A DNA stretch of 64,000 nt from Rossellomorea aquimaris (GCA_020524245.1 JAIVLN010000002.1:496001-560000), one strand, 5' to 3'; positions 16,371 to 25,782 are shown, counted from the first letter of the stretch. Program-made: numbers and translations. The notes: generated by a model not told the origin, from the letters alone.

Positions 16371-17012
16371 TTATGAAATTTGCTCAATTATGACGTCTCC
16401 TACGCCGATATCAATATCCATTTCAATTTTTACATCAGCAGTTTCGTATGCTTGGTTTTGATAGCTGCTTCCTACCTTCATGAAGTAGTCGGCATCGATT
16501 TTTCCGACCCCTTTATCGACTTCCAGCTTCACACCAATCTGCTTCGGGACCATAACTCTGGTTTTACCGACACCACTATCGATTTGGACCTTGAAACTTT
16601 CTTTCCTGTGACCAGAAAGATCAATTCTTGTCTCTCCTACACCTGCTTCAATGACCAGGTCTTTCAACTTCAAATCTTTTAAGTTCAAATCCGACTTCCC
16701 AGCTCCCAATTCAAGATGTAAGGACAGAGGAAGAGTATCGTTCAGAGCTACCTCCCATTCCTGTTTTACAGAAAAGAAATCCCATCCCTTTGTACTTTTC
16801 TGACTGATGATCAAATCTCCCGTTTGATGATCATGAATCTCGTAACTCACGCTGGGATCCAATTCATCTCCTTTATAGGAAAACGTCCCTTCCATTATAT
16901 GATCGGTACCTCCAGTTACTTGTAGCTTTCCTGCTCCAAGTTGTAAGGATACTTTCAATTCCTTTTCTTCTTTCCGCTCAATCACTTTTTTCGTTTTCTC
17001 TTTCGTAAACAT
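16371..17012 (-). CDS. LiaF/toast-rack-like beta-helical protein
   Basis: 213 residues without membrane segments. It shows the repeated glycine motif of LiaF- and toast-rack-type domains: LQLGAGKL, LELGAGKSD, IEAGVGET, IDSGVGKT, VDKGVGKI, IDIGVGD, consistent with a short parallel beta-solenoid. Members often regulate or sense envelope stress with two-component systems. AAAGGAG precedes the ATG. The palindrome TTACACTAAGTGTAA lies upstream. It is transcribed alone and its exact role is unknown. Confidence 0.75.
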   Translation of the reverse strand: MFTKEKTKKVIERKEEKELKVSLQLGAGKLQVTGGTDHIMEGTFSYKGDELDPSVSYEIHDHQTGDLIISQKSTKGWDFFSVKQEWEVALNDTLPLSLHLELGAGKSDLNLKDLKLKDLVIEAGVGETRIDLSGHRKESFKVQIDSGVGKTRVMVPKQIGVKLEVDKGVGKIDADYFMKVGSSYQNQAYETADVKIEMDIDIGVGDVIIEQIS

Positions 17013-17036
17013 ATCCGACGCTCCTTTTTGTTTTTC

Positions 17037-17051
17037 TTACACTAAGTGTAA
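17037..17051. promoter_or_regulatory. Palindrome TTACACTAAGTGTAA
   Basis: Perfect 15-bp inverted repeat 25 bp upstream of the LiaF-like start. It is built of the same half sites (TTACACT, AGTGTAA) as the palindromes at 2277 and 23572, but in the opposite order. Confidence 0.5.
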
Positions 17052-17173
17052 ACCGAATCACCTTTATCAATAACGGACATAGGGTTGGTTCTCTGTCCGT
17101 CTCGGGGCTGATTTTCCCATTCGGTTTGAGGACGAATTTGAGATGGTATACTAGTAAGGAAAGGATGAATGGT

Positions 17174-18109
17174 ATGGAGTTTCAATTTTTAGGAACTGGT
17201 GCAGGGATCCCATCGAAAGGTCGAAACGTTTCATCCATGGCGCTTCGGTTCATGACCAATCGTCAAGGTGACGTTTGGCTGTTTGATTGTGGGGAAGCGA
17301 CACAGCATCAGGTATTACATACGAATCTGAAATTATGGCAAATCACGAAAATCTTCATCACCCATATGCATGGAGACCATATTTTTGGTTTGCCCGGATT
17401 TCTGGGAAGTAGATCGTTCCAGGGAGCCGAAGATCCTCTCACGGTCTATGGCCCGAAAGGAATCAAGGACTTTATAACCGTTACCCTCGAAACGAGCCGG
17501 ACTTATTTGAAGTACCCGTTAGAAATCGTCGAATTCGAGGATGATTTTGTAGAGCTCGATAACGGCTATGAAATCAAGATTGCCCAGCTCGAGCATGTCA
17601 TCCCATCATATGGATTCAGGATTACAGAGCCCGAACAGCCAGGAAGCCTTCAAGTGGAGAAATTGAAAGCAGCAGGCATTCCACCAGGTCCTATGTATAG
17701 TGATTTGAAAGCAGGAAAAACAATTACGTTGGAGGATGGACGGGAGATTGATGGTGCAGATTTCACAAGTCCCCCTCAACCGGGGAGAATTGTGACGATA
17801 TGCGGAGACACACGCCCCTCAGTAAAAACGGTCGAGCTTGCGAAGAACGCCGACTTGTTCATCCATGAGGCGACCTTCGCTCAGGGAATGGAGGAAAGAG
17901 CAATCGAATACTACCACTCGACAACGAATCAAGCTGCTGAATTAGCGAAACAAGCTGGTGCTAAGCGCTTAATCCTCACACATATCAGCTCCCGTTATTA
18001 TGACCAGGCTGATGAATTGCTTGAAAGCGCGATAAATGTCTTTCCAAATACTGAAATGGCGCATGATTTTTCCGTCTTTCGACTGAATAAACGCAAAAAC
18101 GAAGAATGA
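17174..18109 (+). CDS. rnz: Ribonuclease Z
   Basis: tRNA 3'-end endonuclease of the metallo-beta-lactamase fold, 311 residues. The zinc motif HMHGDH is at 64-69, with further ligands in VIPSYGFR, CGDTRP and THISSRY; the exosite region that grips the tRNA elbow spans about 150-200. The start MEFQFLGTGAG fits family N-termini and has AAGGA 8 nt upstream; earlier ATGs overlap this site. Its end overlaps a bidirectional terminator shared with the convergent ABC-F gene. Confidence 0.95.
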   Translation: MEFQFLGTGAGIPSKGRNVSSMALRFMTNRQGDVWLFDCGEATQHQVLHTNLKLWQITKIFITHMHGDHIFGLPGFLGSRSFQGAEDPLTVYGPKGIKDFITVTLETSRTYLKYPLEIVEFEDDFVELDNGYEIKIAQLEHVIPSYGFRITEPEQPGSLQVEKLKAAGIPPGPMYSDLKAGKTITLEDGREIDGADFTSPPQPGRIVTICGDTRPSVKTVELAKNADLFIHEATFAQGMEERAIEYYHSTTNQAAELAKQAGAKRLILTHISSRYYDQADELLESAINVFPNTEMAHDFSVFRLNKRKNEE

Positions 18110-18136
18110 CTCCGTCTTGAGGAGTCATTCTTCGTT
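18098..18136. terminator. Bidirectional terminator between rnz and the ABC-F gene
   Basis: 16-bp perfect stem (AACGAAGAATGACTCC / its complement), 7-nt loop. It includes the last codons of rnz and lies just after the stop of the convergent gene. Confidence 0.88.
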
Positions 18137-18143
18137 TACCGGA

Positions 18144-19691
18144 TTATCGAATCCATTCTTCAACGTTCCATGTTTCCGTTATCCAATCTTCGTAAAAATC
18201 AAGCTCGTGGGAGACAAGCAGAATTGTGCCTTTATAATGCTGAAGGGCTTCTTTCAAGGCTTGTTTCGCTCGGATGTCGAGATGGTTTGTCGGTTCATCT
18301 AGAACGAGGAAATTGCTTTCTTTCATCATCAGTACACAGAGTCGAACTTTCGTCTGTTCTCCTCCACTCAATGTATCCATCGGCTGGTAGATGTGCTCAT
18401 TCCTCAAACCACATCTGGCGAGCTGCTTACGGACGTCTTTTTCTTTCATTTCCGGATATTGTGACCATACGTATTGTAGGGCGGAATCCTTAATTGGAAT
18501 CTGTAATTCTTGTTCCAGATAGACTGGACGCACGAAACTGCCGATTTCGACACGTCCACCTAATGGTTCAATCAGCCTGAGCAATGACTTGATCGTCGTC
18601 GTTTTTCCGATTCCATTATAGCCTGTCAATGCGATTTTTGCGTTCTTTTTGATCGACAAATTGAGCCCTTCAAGCAACGGTTCTTCATAACCGATTTTTA
18701 AGTCTTCCGCTACAAGCACTTCCTGATTCGGTTCTCGACAGACACGGAAAGCAAATCGCGGAGTCGGCAAGTTGGTCGGTTTTTCAATTCGATCGATTTT
18801 CTCGAGTTTCTTTTCCCGGCTCTTGGCTTGTTTTGCTGTGGATGCCCTCGCTTTATTCCGAGCGATGTAATCCTCCAGCTTCTCGATCTCCTTCTGTTGC
18901 CGGAGATAGGTTTGGTACGCTTGCTTCTTCCGTAGTTCATACGCTTCTGTAAAAGCTACATAATCCCCGACATATCGGGTAAGCTGTTTATGCTCGAGAT
19001 GATGAATGACCTTCACCACTTCATTCATGAAATTCGTATCATGCGAGATCAAGATAAAGGCGTTCGGGTAATTCACCAGGTATTTTTGAAGCCAGCTGAT
19101 ATGGATGTCATCCAAATAGTTGCTCGGCTCATCCATGAGCAGTACATCCGGCTTACTCAATAAAAGCTTCGCGAGCATCAACTTCGTCCTCTGTCCGCCG
19201 CTTAAGTGACTCGTTTTCGTCTCCATTCCGAGCGATGTGATACCAAGTCCAGCTGCTACTTCTTCAATAGAAGCATCCAACGTGTAAAATTGATTGGCTT
19301 CCAAAGTTTCCTGAATGAATCCGAGTCGTTCCAGATCTTTCTCAAGGTTTGTTCCATCCTGGTCCGAAAGACGTTCTGTGATTCTGAGCATCTCTTTTTC
19401 CATTGTATAAAGTCGTGCAAACGCTCCTCTTAAGTAATCCATAATCGTTTCATCTTGATTAAAATCTGGATGCTGAACGAGATAGCCGACTTCAACACCA
19501 GGATGCCATTCGATGCTACCTCCGTCAGGAATCAACTCATTCGTCAGCAAATTCAGCAAGGTCGATTTCCCGCTCCCGTTCGCTCCGACTAAACCGATGT
19601 GCTCGCCTCTCAATAGACGAAACTCGATTTGATTGAATAGATGACGGTCACCAAAACCGTGTATCAGTTCTTTAACATGTAAAATACTCAT
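18144..19691 (-). CDS. ABC-F family ATPase (ribosome-associated)
   Basis: 515 residues with two nucleotide-binding domains and no membrane part, as in ABC-F factors that act at the ribosomal E site in translation or antibiotic protection. First domain: Walker A GANGSGKST, signature LSGGQ, Walker B MDEPSNYLD. The linker (about 245-310) is basic and helical. Second domain: GYNGIGKTT, LSGGE, DEPTNHLD. Lacking a long antibiotic-resistance-type interdomain loop, it may be a housekeeping member. Its leader carries a terminator, as antibiotic-inducible members do. GAGG precedes the ATG. Confidence 0.9.
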   Translation of the reverse strand: MSILHVKELIHGFGDRHLFNQIEFRLLRGEHIGLVGANGSGKSTLLNLLTNELIPDGGSIEWHPGVEVGYLVQHPDFNQDETIMDYLRGAFARLYTMEKEMLRITERLSDQDGTNLEKDLERLGFIQETLEANQFYTLDASIEEVAAGLGITSLGMETKTSHLSGGQRTKLMLAKLLLSKPDVLLMDEPSNYLDDIHISWLQKYLVNYPNAFILISHDTNFMNEVVKVIHHLEHKQLTRYVGDYVAFTEAYELRKKQAYQTYLRQQKEIEKLEDYIARNKARASTAKQAKSREKKLEKIDRIEKPTNLPTPRFAFRVCREPNQEVLVAEDLKIGYEEPLLEGLNLSIKKNAKIALTGYNGIGKTTTIKSLLRLIEPLGGRVEIGSFVRPVYLEQELQIPIKDSALQYVWSQYPEMKEKDVRKQLARCGLRNEHIYQPMDTLSGGEQTKVRLCVLMMKESNFLVLDEPTNHLDIRAKQALKEALQHYKGTILLVSHELDFYEDWITETWNVEEWIR

Positions 19692-19781
19692 AATTATTTT
19701 CCTCGTTTCTCTTATGTGTTGGTTTTTTGAGAACCATCACACAAGACGAATAGATCAACATCCTTATGAAAATGTAGGTAT

Positions 19782-19810
19782 AAAAAAAGCAGAGTGTTTT
19801 CACACCCTGC
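19782..19810 (-). terminator. Terminator in the leader of the ABC-F gene
   Basis: GCAGGGTGT / ACACTCTGC stem followed by T7 on the minus strand, about 90 nt before the ABC-F start. It may end the MFS transcript or act as an attenuator for the ABC-F gene. Confidence 0.8.
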
Positions 19811-19881
19811 TCTTGATCTGCACATGAATGTACAGGAAATAGACCTCTGTCGGTCCTTCCGATAAAGGGGGTGCGAGGATG

Positions 19882-20007
19882 TCAATCCGTTGTCTTTGTG
19901 ATGGCTTGGTTTTGATCACAAAATGGGCATACTTCTCCCGTCATCAAGCCACTACAATACAAAGAACAACAGATCGATTCATCATCTCGCTTCCTCCACC
20001 CTTTCAT
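19882..20007 (-). CDS. 41-residue Cys-rich small protein
   Basis: Frame MKGWRKRDDESI followed by CCSLYCSGLMTGEVCPFC and a polar tail, carrying five cysteines of which CxxxC and CxxC pairs could hold one zinc ion. It starts 27 nt after the MFS stop. Two other tiny frames overlap in this stretch: one begins at the MFS stop (ATGA overlap), and a 13-codon frame MMNRSVVLCIVVA has a better binding site (GGAGG). Which frame is translated is uncertain; the zinc-knuckle look favours this one. Confidence 0.5.
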   Translation of the reverse strand: MKGWRKRDDESICCSLYCSGLMTGEVCPFCDQNQAITKTTD

Positions 20008-20034
20008 TGGTTATAGTTTCCATTTTAGTCGAAG

Positions 20035-21261
20035 TCATTTCTCTTGTAAAGCCCACTTCTGTTTCTGGACCATCGGCCGTGCTGATCGGATATAAACGAA
20101 GTAAGACACCATCAAGAAAAGGGAAGATGCAAGGAACATGTTCCCGTACCCGATTTGAACGACAACCCACCCCAATAGGAAGGATCCGATTCCGACACCA
20201 ATATCGAACAACGTGAAAAACGTCGCAGTCGCTGCACCTCTCCTATGAGATGGGGAAAGTTGAATCGAGAGGGCCTGGTAGCTCGGCTGTAGCACACCAT
20301 AACCGATTCCAATGATGAGCGCTGCTGCATAAACCATCCAACTGTTCATCGCCAATCCAAGTACAATCATACCAATAAAGTAAAGGAGAGTTCCGAAGGC
20401 AATGAGCCGGTTCGGTCCTTTCTGGTCAAACCATTTCCCCGCGAAAGGTCGACTGATGACTATTGCAATCGCATATAAGGTAAAATAAGTGCCTGCGATG
20501 GAGGTGTCACCGATTTCTTTTGCATAGAGAGAAACGAAACTGATGACTCCGCCGAAGACGATTGCAATCATCATCATCGCTGCTGCAACCGGTATCGCTT
20601 TTTTCTCAATCAATTCATTGAACCAATAATGGAGATCTTCACTCGATTTAAGAGAAAACTTCCGAATGTGTTCCTTTTTCTTACTAGGTTGTTTATAATT
20701 CGGCAGCAAGCTTGCCATGATCAGTCCGATAACCGACAATGCAAAACAGAACCAGAACATGCCTTGATAACTCGTTTGGGCAGCTACGTACACCCCGACA
20801 ACAGGTCCGACACTCATCGCGACCATGATGAACGTTCCGTAATAGCCGAGACCTTCCCCTCTTCGCTCTTCGGGAATCCATTCGGCAGCCATCGTACCAC
20901 CAGCTGTCGTTGACATACCGAAACCGAATCCGTAGATGAAGCGGATGAGGAATACGAAGAGCACCGTCTGAGCGACTAAATATCCAAAGGTTGCAACGAC
21001 AAAGACGATGATGGCGATCAAGAACAGTGCTTTCTGGTTTTTCAAGTCCATCAGATAGCCTGTTAGGGGTCGAGCAAATACAGCAGCGATCGTGAAGATT
21101 CCCATGATCAAACCTACCTGGTCCTCACTTGCTTTTAAATTTTCTACTAGATATACCGGCAATGTAGGCAACAATAGGAAAAAGCTCATGAAGAATAAGA
21201 AATTGCTCGCGCAGAGCAATATGAATCGTTTCGTCCAAAGGGGTTTTCTTGTTGAATTCAT
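20035..21261 (-). CDS. MFS transporter (drug efflux type)
   Basis: 408 residues, 12 predicted membrane helices. The helix 2-3 loop GYLMDLKNQKALF and the helix 4-5 region GFGFGMSTTAGGTMAAEW are typical of major facilitator drug:H+ antiporters of the YwoG/YfkF type in Bacillaceae. AAGGAAG lies upstream of the ATG. A Cys-rich small frame and the ABC-F gene follow on the same strand, so drug resistance is a plausible shared theme. Substrate unknown. Confidence 0.88.
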   Translation of the reverse strand: MNSTRKPLWTKRFILLCASNFLFFMSFFLLLPTLPVYLVENLKASEDQVGLIMGIFTIAAVFARPLTGYLMDLKNQKALFLIAIIVFVVATFGYLVAQTVLFVFLIRFIYGFGFGMSTTAGGTMAAEWIPEERRGEGLGYYGTFIMVAMSVGPVVGVYVAAQTSYQGMFWFCFALSVIGLIMASLLPNYKQPSKKKEHIRKFSLKSSEDLHYWFNELIEKKAIPVAAAMMMIAIVFGGVISFVSLYAKEIGDTSIAGTYFTLYAIAIVISRPFAGKWFDQKGPNRLIAFGTLLYFIGMIVLGLAMNSWMVYAAALIIGIGYGVLQPSYQALSIQLSPSHRRGAATATFFTLFDIGVGIGSFLLGWVVVQIGYGNMFLASSLFLMVSYFVYIRSARPMVQKQKWALQEK

Positions 21262-21345
21262 TTCTGACCGCTTCCTTTCTTACCTCATCTATTATAAGAT
21301 TGCACCTGAGGATTTCCAAAGGAATCGGCTTAGATAAACTAAGGC

Positions 21346-21377
21346 ACAAAAAAAGCACCCTATGGATGCTTTTTTCT
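21346..21377. terminator. Bidirectional terminator
   Basis: AAAAAAAGCACCC..GGATGCTTTTTT hairpin, overlapping the stop codon of the gene that ends at 21360 and lying upstream of the MFS gene. Confidence 0.8.
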
Positions 21378-21713
21378 TTTATTTAAATTCAACGGCAGTG
21401 GATGATAATGAATTCTAACATTCTGAGGTATAATCAAACTTTCCTGTGCGTCTTTTAGGTAGTGAAACATCTTTTTCCCTGCACCAGCGTTTGCAGAATG
21501 GACCGTAATGGTCTCAGCAAAAAGTTTGTGTTTCACCATATATTCAACGACCATAAAGCCATTCCTCAGCTTATTTTCCAAGTCGTGATCCAAGGATAGG
21601 TGCTGGATAGTGTTTTCACGTAGAAGCTTGATACATTCTTCCATATCAGACGCAAGTACATAATCATCGGGAGCTGAGCGGACATCGTCTAAAAAAACAT
21701 TGATTTTTGACAA
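21360..21713 (-). CDS. Cyclic-phosphate processing receiver (cREC) domain protein
   Basis: 117 residues with a receiver-like fold: VFLDDVRSAP near the N-terminus and LSLDHDLEN after the second strand, the signature of the 'cyclic-phosphate processing receiver' family rather than a phospho-accepting regulator. Members occur with RNA-repair or nucleotide-signal systems; no such partner is adjacent here. The DNA just upstream is AT-rich and short. Role unknown. Confidence 0.78.
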   Translation of the reverse strand: MSKINVFLDDVRSAPDDYVLASDMEECIKLLRENTIQHLSLDHDLENKLRNGFMVVEYMVKHKLFAETITVHSANAGAGKKMFHYLKDAQESLIIPQNVRIHYHPLPLNLNKRKKHP

Positions 21714-21786
21714 TATATGTCTCCTTCCCGCTGGCTTGTATCAAGTATAACACGTATAGTATATAAACCCCACAACTATTATCGAA

Positions 21787-22302
21787 TTATTCAGAAGATG
21801 TGTAAATCAGTTCTTCAATCGTCACTTGACCCCATGGTGCAACACGGATCGCTACCCGATCGGGTCGATCTTCTTCAATCTGTCGCCCTGTGCCTTCTTC
21901 TATATAATATCTTTCAATTCCGTAATCCAGCCTGAGTTCCCCTACGTGGTCCATCACTCCTCTAACGATGGCTTTAAGGACGACTTCCCCTTCTTCTGTG
22001 TCTGGTCGATTGTTGTGGACACTGCTTGCTTCATAGACTTCGCCTGATTCTTTTAGCACGACATACACTCCCTCGTTATAATGAGGTGCCCCTTCATCAG
22101 CCCAGAGTGATAGTGGTAATCGGGAAATTTCATAATTCAAAATCACATAATCTCCGTGAAAAAGATCTTTCGGATCAATCGGTTCGGTTTCTAAAGTAAC
22201 TCTTTCTCCAGTTTGAAGCGTTATATAATGGGATCCTGCAATACCACCCAGGATGATCAACTGAAGGACAATCAACAGGTAAATCATTTTTTTTCGAATC
22301 AT
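21787..22302 (-). CDS. GDYXXLXY domain membrane-anchored protein
   Basis: 171 residues: one N-terminal membrane helix (about 6-25), then an extracytoplasmic beta-rich domain with the defining LFHGDYVILNYEIS motif. It overlaps the preceding DUF2157 gene by 4 nt (ATGA), the usual pairing of these two families, which presumably form one membrane complex of unknown role. Confidence 0.88.
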   Translation of the reverse strand: MIRKKMIYLLIVLQLIILGGIAGSHYITLQTGERVTLETEPIDPKDLFHGDYVILNYEISRLPLSLWADEGAPHYNEGVYVVLKESGEVYEASSVHNNRPDTEEGEVVLKAIVRGVMDHVGELRLDYGIERYYIEEGTGRQIEEDRPDRVAIRVAPWGQVTIEELIYTSSE

Positions 22303-23513
22303 GATTGACCTCCTTTCGCTTCATGCACCCATTTTCTACGTCTTCTTTCCAGATACCAGCTTAATAAGAACAAGAGAATTCCACCAGCGAGGAAAAACAT
22401 CGATTTAGGCAGGAAATCCCATGCCAGTTGGATATAAGCGACCAACGTACTGATTAAGAAAAGGAAAGTCCCCCAATTGATTTGAGTGGGATCCTCCAGC
22501 TTATATCCTTCGACAAGAATGTATAAGGAATAACCGAATACGAGCAACAGATAATATACACTTGCTGTTTCCCCGATCAAGAAAAGGGGTGTGAACAAGA
22601 TCAAATCAATCCAATGGGTTTCTGTTGCCCTTCTGTATTTCGACCAACTGATAAATCCAAGAGTAATCAACAATAGCAAGAAATACGGTAGAAGCGCCGG
22701 CATCATATTTTCGTTGTAGCGAATCATGTCTTCCAACAAGAATACATGCACCAATGTGAGAATGACGACACCAAGCAGGCTGATGTTTTTAAACGCAAAC
22801 CGCGCTTTTTCAATCGGTATCCATTCACTAAGTCCATAAATCAATAGAAATACAATCGTCATCCATATATACGTTAGATCATAACCGACGAGGAACGTAA
22901 TGCCTGTGATCGTCAATGCCACTGCATACAAGTGATAGAATAAAGACTCGTTTTCTTTAAGGGTTGTGATACCGACCCCTATGACGACAAGAATAGCAAG
23001 AATGATACTGAACGACTGGAACGACACCGCACTATAGATGAGACCGGCTGTACCAATCACGAGTGAAAGCAGATAATAATACCGATTCGGCAGAATGAAA
23101 TACGTAAGGAGTGCGATCAACGTCCACAAGACGAATGCATTGGCACTATAACTGACAATATGGAAGATCTGTGCCGTTAAGAAAATCCCAGCTCCAAAAG
23201 TCAGTGTACCGATTCCAATCCAGGCGATCCCTAACGTACGTTTTCCCTTGTCTAAAAGATAAAGCCCGGTCAAGTTGAATCCGATCAAGGCTGCACAAAT
23301 AAGTGTAAACCGAAACAAATCACTCATTTGCCCCCAATTCGAGGCAATAAAGGTTAAGACTCCGAGGCCGATCAAGAGACTTGCTAAAATCGGTAACAGA
23401 TTGTTGCTCTTCTTGTCATATAGCGAAACGATTCCTTTTAATTGATCTTCCTCAATCAATCCTTTCTCGATCCATTTCGCGCCTTCTTTTTTCAACCATT
23501 TCCGTTCGTTCAT
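22299..23513 (-). CDS. DUF2157 polytopic membrane protein
   Basis: 404 residues with a cytoplasmic N-terminal segment (NERKWLKKEGAKWIEKGLI, the DUF2157 signature region) and about 12-14 membrane helices. GGAAGGGGAGGG directly before the ATG at 23511-23513 decides the start over an upstream ATG that overlaps this site. Translationally coupled to the GDYXXLXY gene. The perfect palindrome at 23572 lies about 60 bp upstream and is a likely operator. Function unknown. Confidence 0.88.
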   Translation of the reverse strand: MNERKWLKKEGAKWIEKGLIEEDQLKGIVSLYDKKSNNLLPILASLLIGLGVLTFIASNWGQMSDLFRFTLICAALIGFNLTGLYLLDKGKRTLGIAWIGIGTLTFGAGIFLTAQIFHIVSYSANAFVLWTLIALLTYFILPNRYYYLLSLVIGTAGLIYSAVSFQSFSIILAILVVIGVGITTLKENESLFYHLYAVALTITGITFLVGYDLTYIWMTIVFLLIYGLSEWIPIEKARFAFKNISLLGVVILTLVHVFLLEDMIRYNENMMPALLPYFLLLLITLGFISWSKYRRATETHWIDLILFTPLFLIGETASVYYLLLVFGYSLYILVEGYKLEDPTQINWGTFLFLISTLVAYIQLAWDFLPKSMFFLAGGILLFLLSWYLERRRRKWVHEAKGGQS

Positions 23514-23571
23514 GTTGTTCCCTCCCCTTCCATTTAACATATGATAGCTGTTAGCGTGTTCATGTTCGTTT

Positions 23572-23587
23572 AGTGTAATTTTACACT
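23572..23587. promoter_or_regulatory. Palindrome AGTGTAATTTTACACT (operator candidate)
   Basis: Arms AGTGTAA and TTACACT separated by TT; the symmetry extends 3 bp further on both sides (TTT...AAA). Near-identical to the site at 2277-2292. Confidence 0.6.
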
Positions 23588-23610
23588 AAATATGTTCATT
23601 TTCCAATATA

Positions 23611-23637
23611 AAAAAGTGGTGTTTTTCCACCACTTTC
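23611..23637 (-). terminator. Terminator of the DUF1836 gene
   Basis: AAAGTGGTG / CACCACTTT stem with a T-rich tail on the minus strand, after the stop at 23649. Confidence 0.85.
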
Positions 23638-23648
23638 GTAATAATTCC

Positions 23649-24395
23649 TTATATGAATAAAGTTGAATTCAGAAACTGTCTTGATACAGATTGGAAATAA
23701 GAGGTCTGGACTGATAGAGTTGCAATGACCAACGCATTCTTCACAATGGATTGTTCCCTTAATTCCAGATCGACGAGCCGTTCCATTTTTTCTTCAGCCT
23801 TTTGATAGATCATCATTTCGGCTTTATTTCCATCTTTCACACGGAAATCTACGTCCACAACATGATCATCATTCAAGTCCAATTCCTCAAAAATCGTCGC
23901 ATATGTATGATAAAAATGAATCGGATCAATCAAGTCGTCATGCCGATCTTCTATGTTATTGAAAATCAAAGTCAATAAATTCCGGATTGAAACAAAGTCG
24001 AGGGTACTCTTCAAATCCTCTACGATGAAAAGGATTGCTGCCTGTTCCAGAGAGTATTTCTTGCCTTGTTGAGGAGAACCGATCAAGCTCCGTACATCTC
24101 GTTTGACCCAATTCTGTACTGCAGTAGTAGAGAAGCTGCTGTATTCGATCTGATTTCCCAGTGATACGATTTCATTGATCGAGAAACCGATTTCCTTCTT
24201 GGAGCTTTTGATGATCTTTTCAAAAATACCTGGTAAAGAAGATTCCCCCATTCCTTTCATAGCAGCATCCTCAGATATACCATTCGTTTCTAACCATACT
24301 TGCTTCAATACTTTTGTAGGGGTGCTGATTTCGTTGTTTTGTAAAGAAACGAGCAGTTCAGCCATTTGCTTTCTTGTAAGAGTCAAGGAAGGCAT
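23649..24395 (-). CDS. DUF1836 domain protein (MerR-like HTH)
   Basis: 248 residues. The central part FSTTAVQNWVKRDVRSLIGSPQQGKKYS followed by EQAAILFIVEDLKSTLDF matches the DUF1836 pattern, a predicted winged-helix DNA-binding module related to MerR. The C-terminal half is helical and acidic. GAGGTG precedes the ATG. It may be a transcription factor; target genes cannot be named. The region upstream is a large intergenic repeat. Confidence 0.82.
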   Translation of the reverse strand: MPSLTLTRKQMAELLVSLQNNEISTPTKVLKQVWLETNGISEDAAMKGMGESSLPGIFEKIIKSSKKEIGFSINEIVSLGNQIEYSSFSTTAVQNWVKRDVRSLIGSPQQGKKYSLEQAAILFIVEDLKSTLDFVSIRNLLTLIFNNIEDRHDDLIDPIHFYHTYATIFEELDLNDDHVVDVDFRVKDGNKAEMMIYQKAEEKMERLVDLELREQSIVKNALVIATLSVQTSYFQSVSRQFLNSTLFI

Positions 24396-24480
24396 CGTTT
24401 TTCACCTCTATTTATCCGTTCATTTGAACTTATCATACGCAACAAAAATGTGGACGTCAATTTATTATATTATTAAATTC

Positions 24481-24770
24481 CATCCACTCCCTTTCAGCGG
24501 GAGAACCGCAAGCCTCACTTGCACAGGATGTCAACACAAAAATGATACATTTTCGTGTCTGCGATGAGAGTTCATAGGAGCATTCCTTATGCTGGCTTCG
24601 ACGTTCACCACAAGACTACGGATTTCAATCACATCCGTGCAGTTTTGCGCCGAGTAACCGCAGGCGCAGGACGTGGTGGTTCTTAGTCGAAGATCCTTAG
24701 TTGTTAAATGTACAGTTAGCTGGGGGGTCATGACTGGTTCGCTATTCCCGCAGGAGTGTCGTGGATTACA
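24481..24770. repeat. Intergenic palindromic repeat element, copy 1 (long form)
   Basis: GC-richer, hairpin-rich element of about 290 bp. Segments TCACTTGCACAGGATGT (24515-24531), TGCTGGCTTCGACGTTC (24590-24606) and TCTTAGTCGAAGATC (24681-24695) recur in reverse orientation in copy 2. The outer arms CTTCGAC/GTCGAAG bracket extra internal hairpins absent from copy 2. No coding potential. It resembles the large palindromic repeats common between Bacillaceae genes; a named family cannot be given. Confidence 0.75.
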
Positions 24771-24900
24771 TTTACAAAGCTATGACATCATGTATACTAT
24801 CTAAAACAGTAATCTTCTATCTTGATTAATTTGAAGTGGTAATTTATACTCAACTTATATACAATATTAAGTTCAAATGAACTTGAAATGAGGTATGAAA

Positions 24901-25782
24901 ATGTTTAAGCGGATTTCATTATTCATCTTAACGAACATTCTAGTCCTTACGACGATCATGATTGTTCTATCGTTGTTAGGCGTAAACAACTACATCGGTG
25001 CAGGTGGCAACATCATGTTCGGACAGTTGTTGGTGTTCAGTGCTGTTATCGGTTTCACTGGCTCCTTCATGTCCCTTGCAATTTCACGCTGGATGGCTAA
25101 GAAGCTTATGGGCGTTAAAGTCATCAATCCTGATAATCCTGGCTCAGCTTATGAGCGTGATCTCGTGGAACGTGTCCACCGCCTTTCACGTGCTGCAGGA
25201 CTGACAGTCATGCCAGAAGTCGGATTGTATAACTCTCCGGAAGTGAATGCTTTCGCGACAGGTCCTTCGAAACGCCGCTCACTCGTCGCTGTTTCATCTG
25301 GCCTTCTTGAAAACATGGATGATGACGCAGTAGAGGGTGTACTTGCACACGAAGTAGCGCACGTAGCAAACGGTGACATGGTCACGATGACCTTATTGCA
25401 AGGTGTAATCAATACATTCGTTGTATTCCTATCGAGAATTGCAGCTTGGGCAGTCGCTCAGCTCGTGGATGAAGATAAAGCCATGATTGTTCATTTCATT
25501 GCGATCTTCGTTTTCCAAATCGCGTTTTCCATTCTCGGAAGTATCGTCGTCATGGCGTACTCCCGTTACCGTGAATTCCATGCGGACAGAGGCGGTGCAG
25601 ACCTGGCTGGTAAGGACAAGATGCTACACGCACTTGAATCCCTTCGTGCCCACGTCAACCGTGTCGATACTCGTCAAGAATCACTAGCAACCATGAAAAT
25701 CAGTGGCGGTAAGAAAAAGAAACTTCTTTTCTCTACACACCCTGACATTGATGAGCGTATCCGTCGTTTACAAGCAAAATAA
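24901..25782 (+). CDS. htpX: Membrane zinc metalloprotease HtpX
   Basis: 293-residue M48B protease of membrane protein quality control. Two N-terminal membrane helices (about 7-27, 36-58), zinc motif HEVAH at 150-154 in the cytoplasmic domain, two more helices (about 165-185, 196-218), and the third ligand Glu in [15 protein letters not shown]. The ATG at 24901 has GAGGT 7 nt upstream; the ATG two codons earlier is too close. Gene and terminator are flanked by inverted copies of one intergenic repeat. Confidence 0.94.
   Translation: MFKRISLFILTNILVLTTIMIVLSLLGVNNYIGAGGNIMFGQLLVFSAVIGFTGSFMSLAISRWMAKKLMGVKVINPDNPGSAYERDLVERVHRLSRAAGLTVMPEVGLYNSPEVNAFATGPSKRRSLVAVSSGLLENMDDDAVEGVLAHEVAHVANGDMVTMTLLQGVINTFVVFLSRIAAWAVAQLVDEDKAMIVHFIAIFVFQIAFSILGSIVVMAYSRYREFHADRGGADLAGKDKMLHALESLRAHVNRVDTRQESLATMKISGGKKKKLLFSTHPDIDERIRRLQAK

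Noticed and set aside
24481-24770. Insertion sequence remnant
   Set aside because: No transposase-like frame, no clear terminal duplication; it is an RNA-like palindromic repeat.
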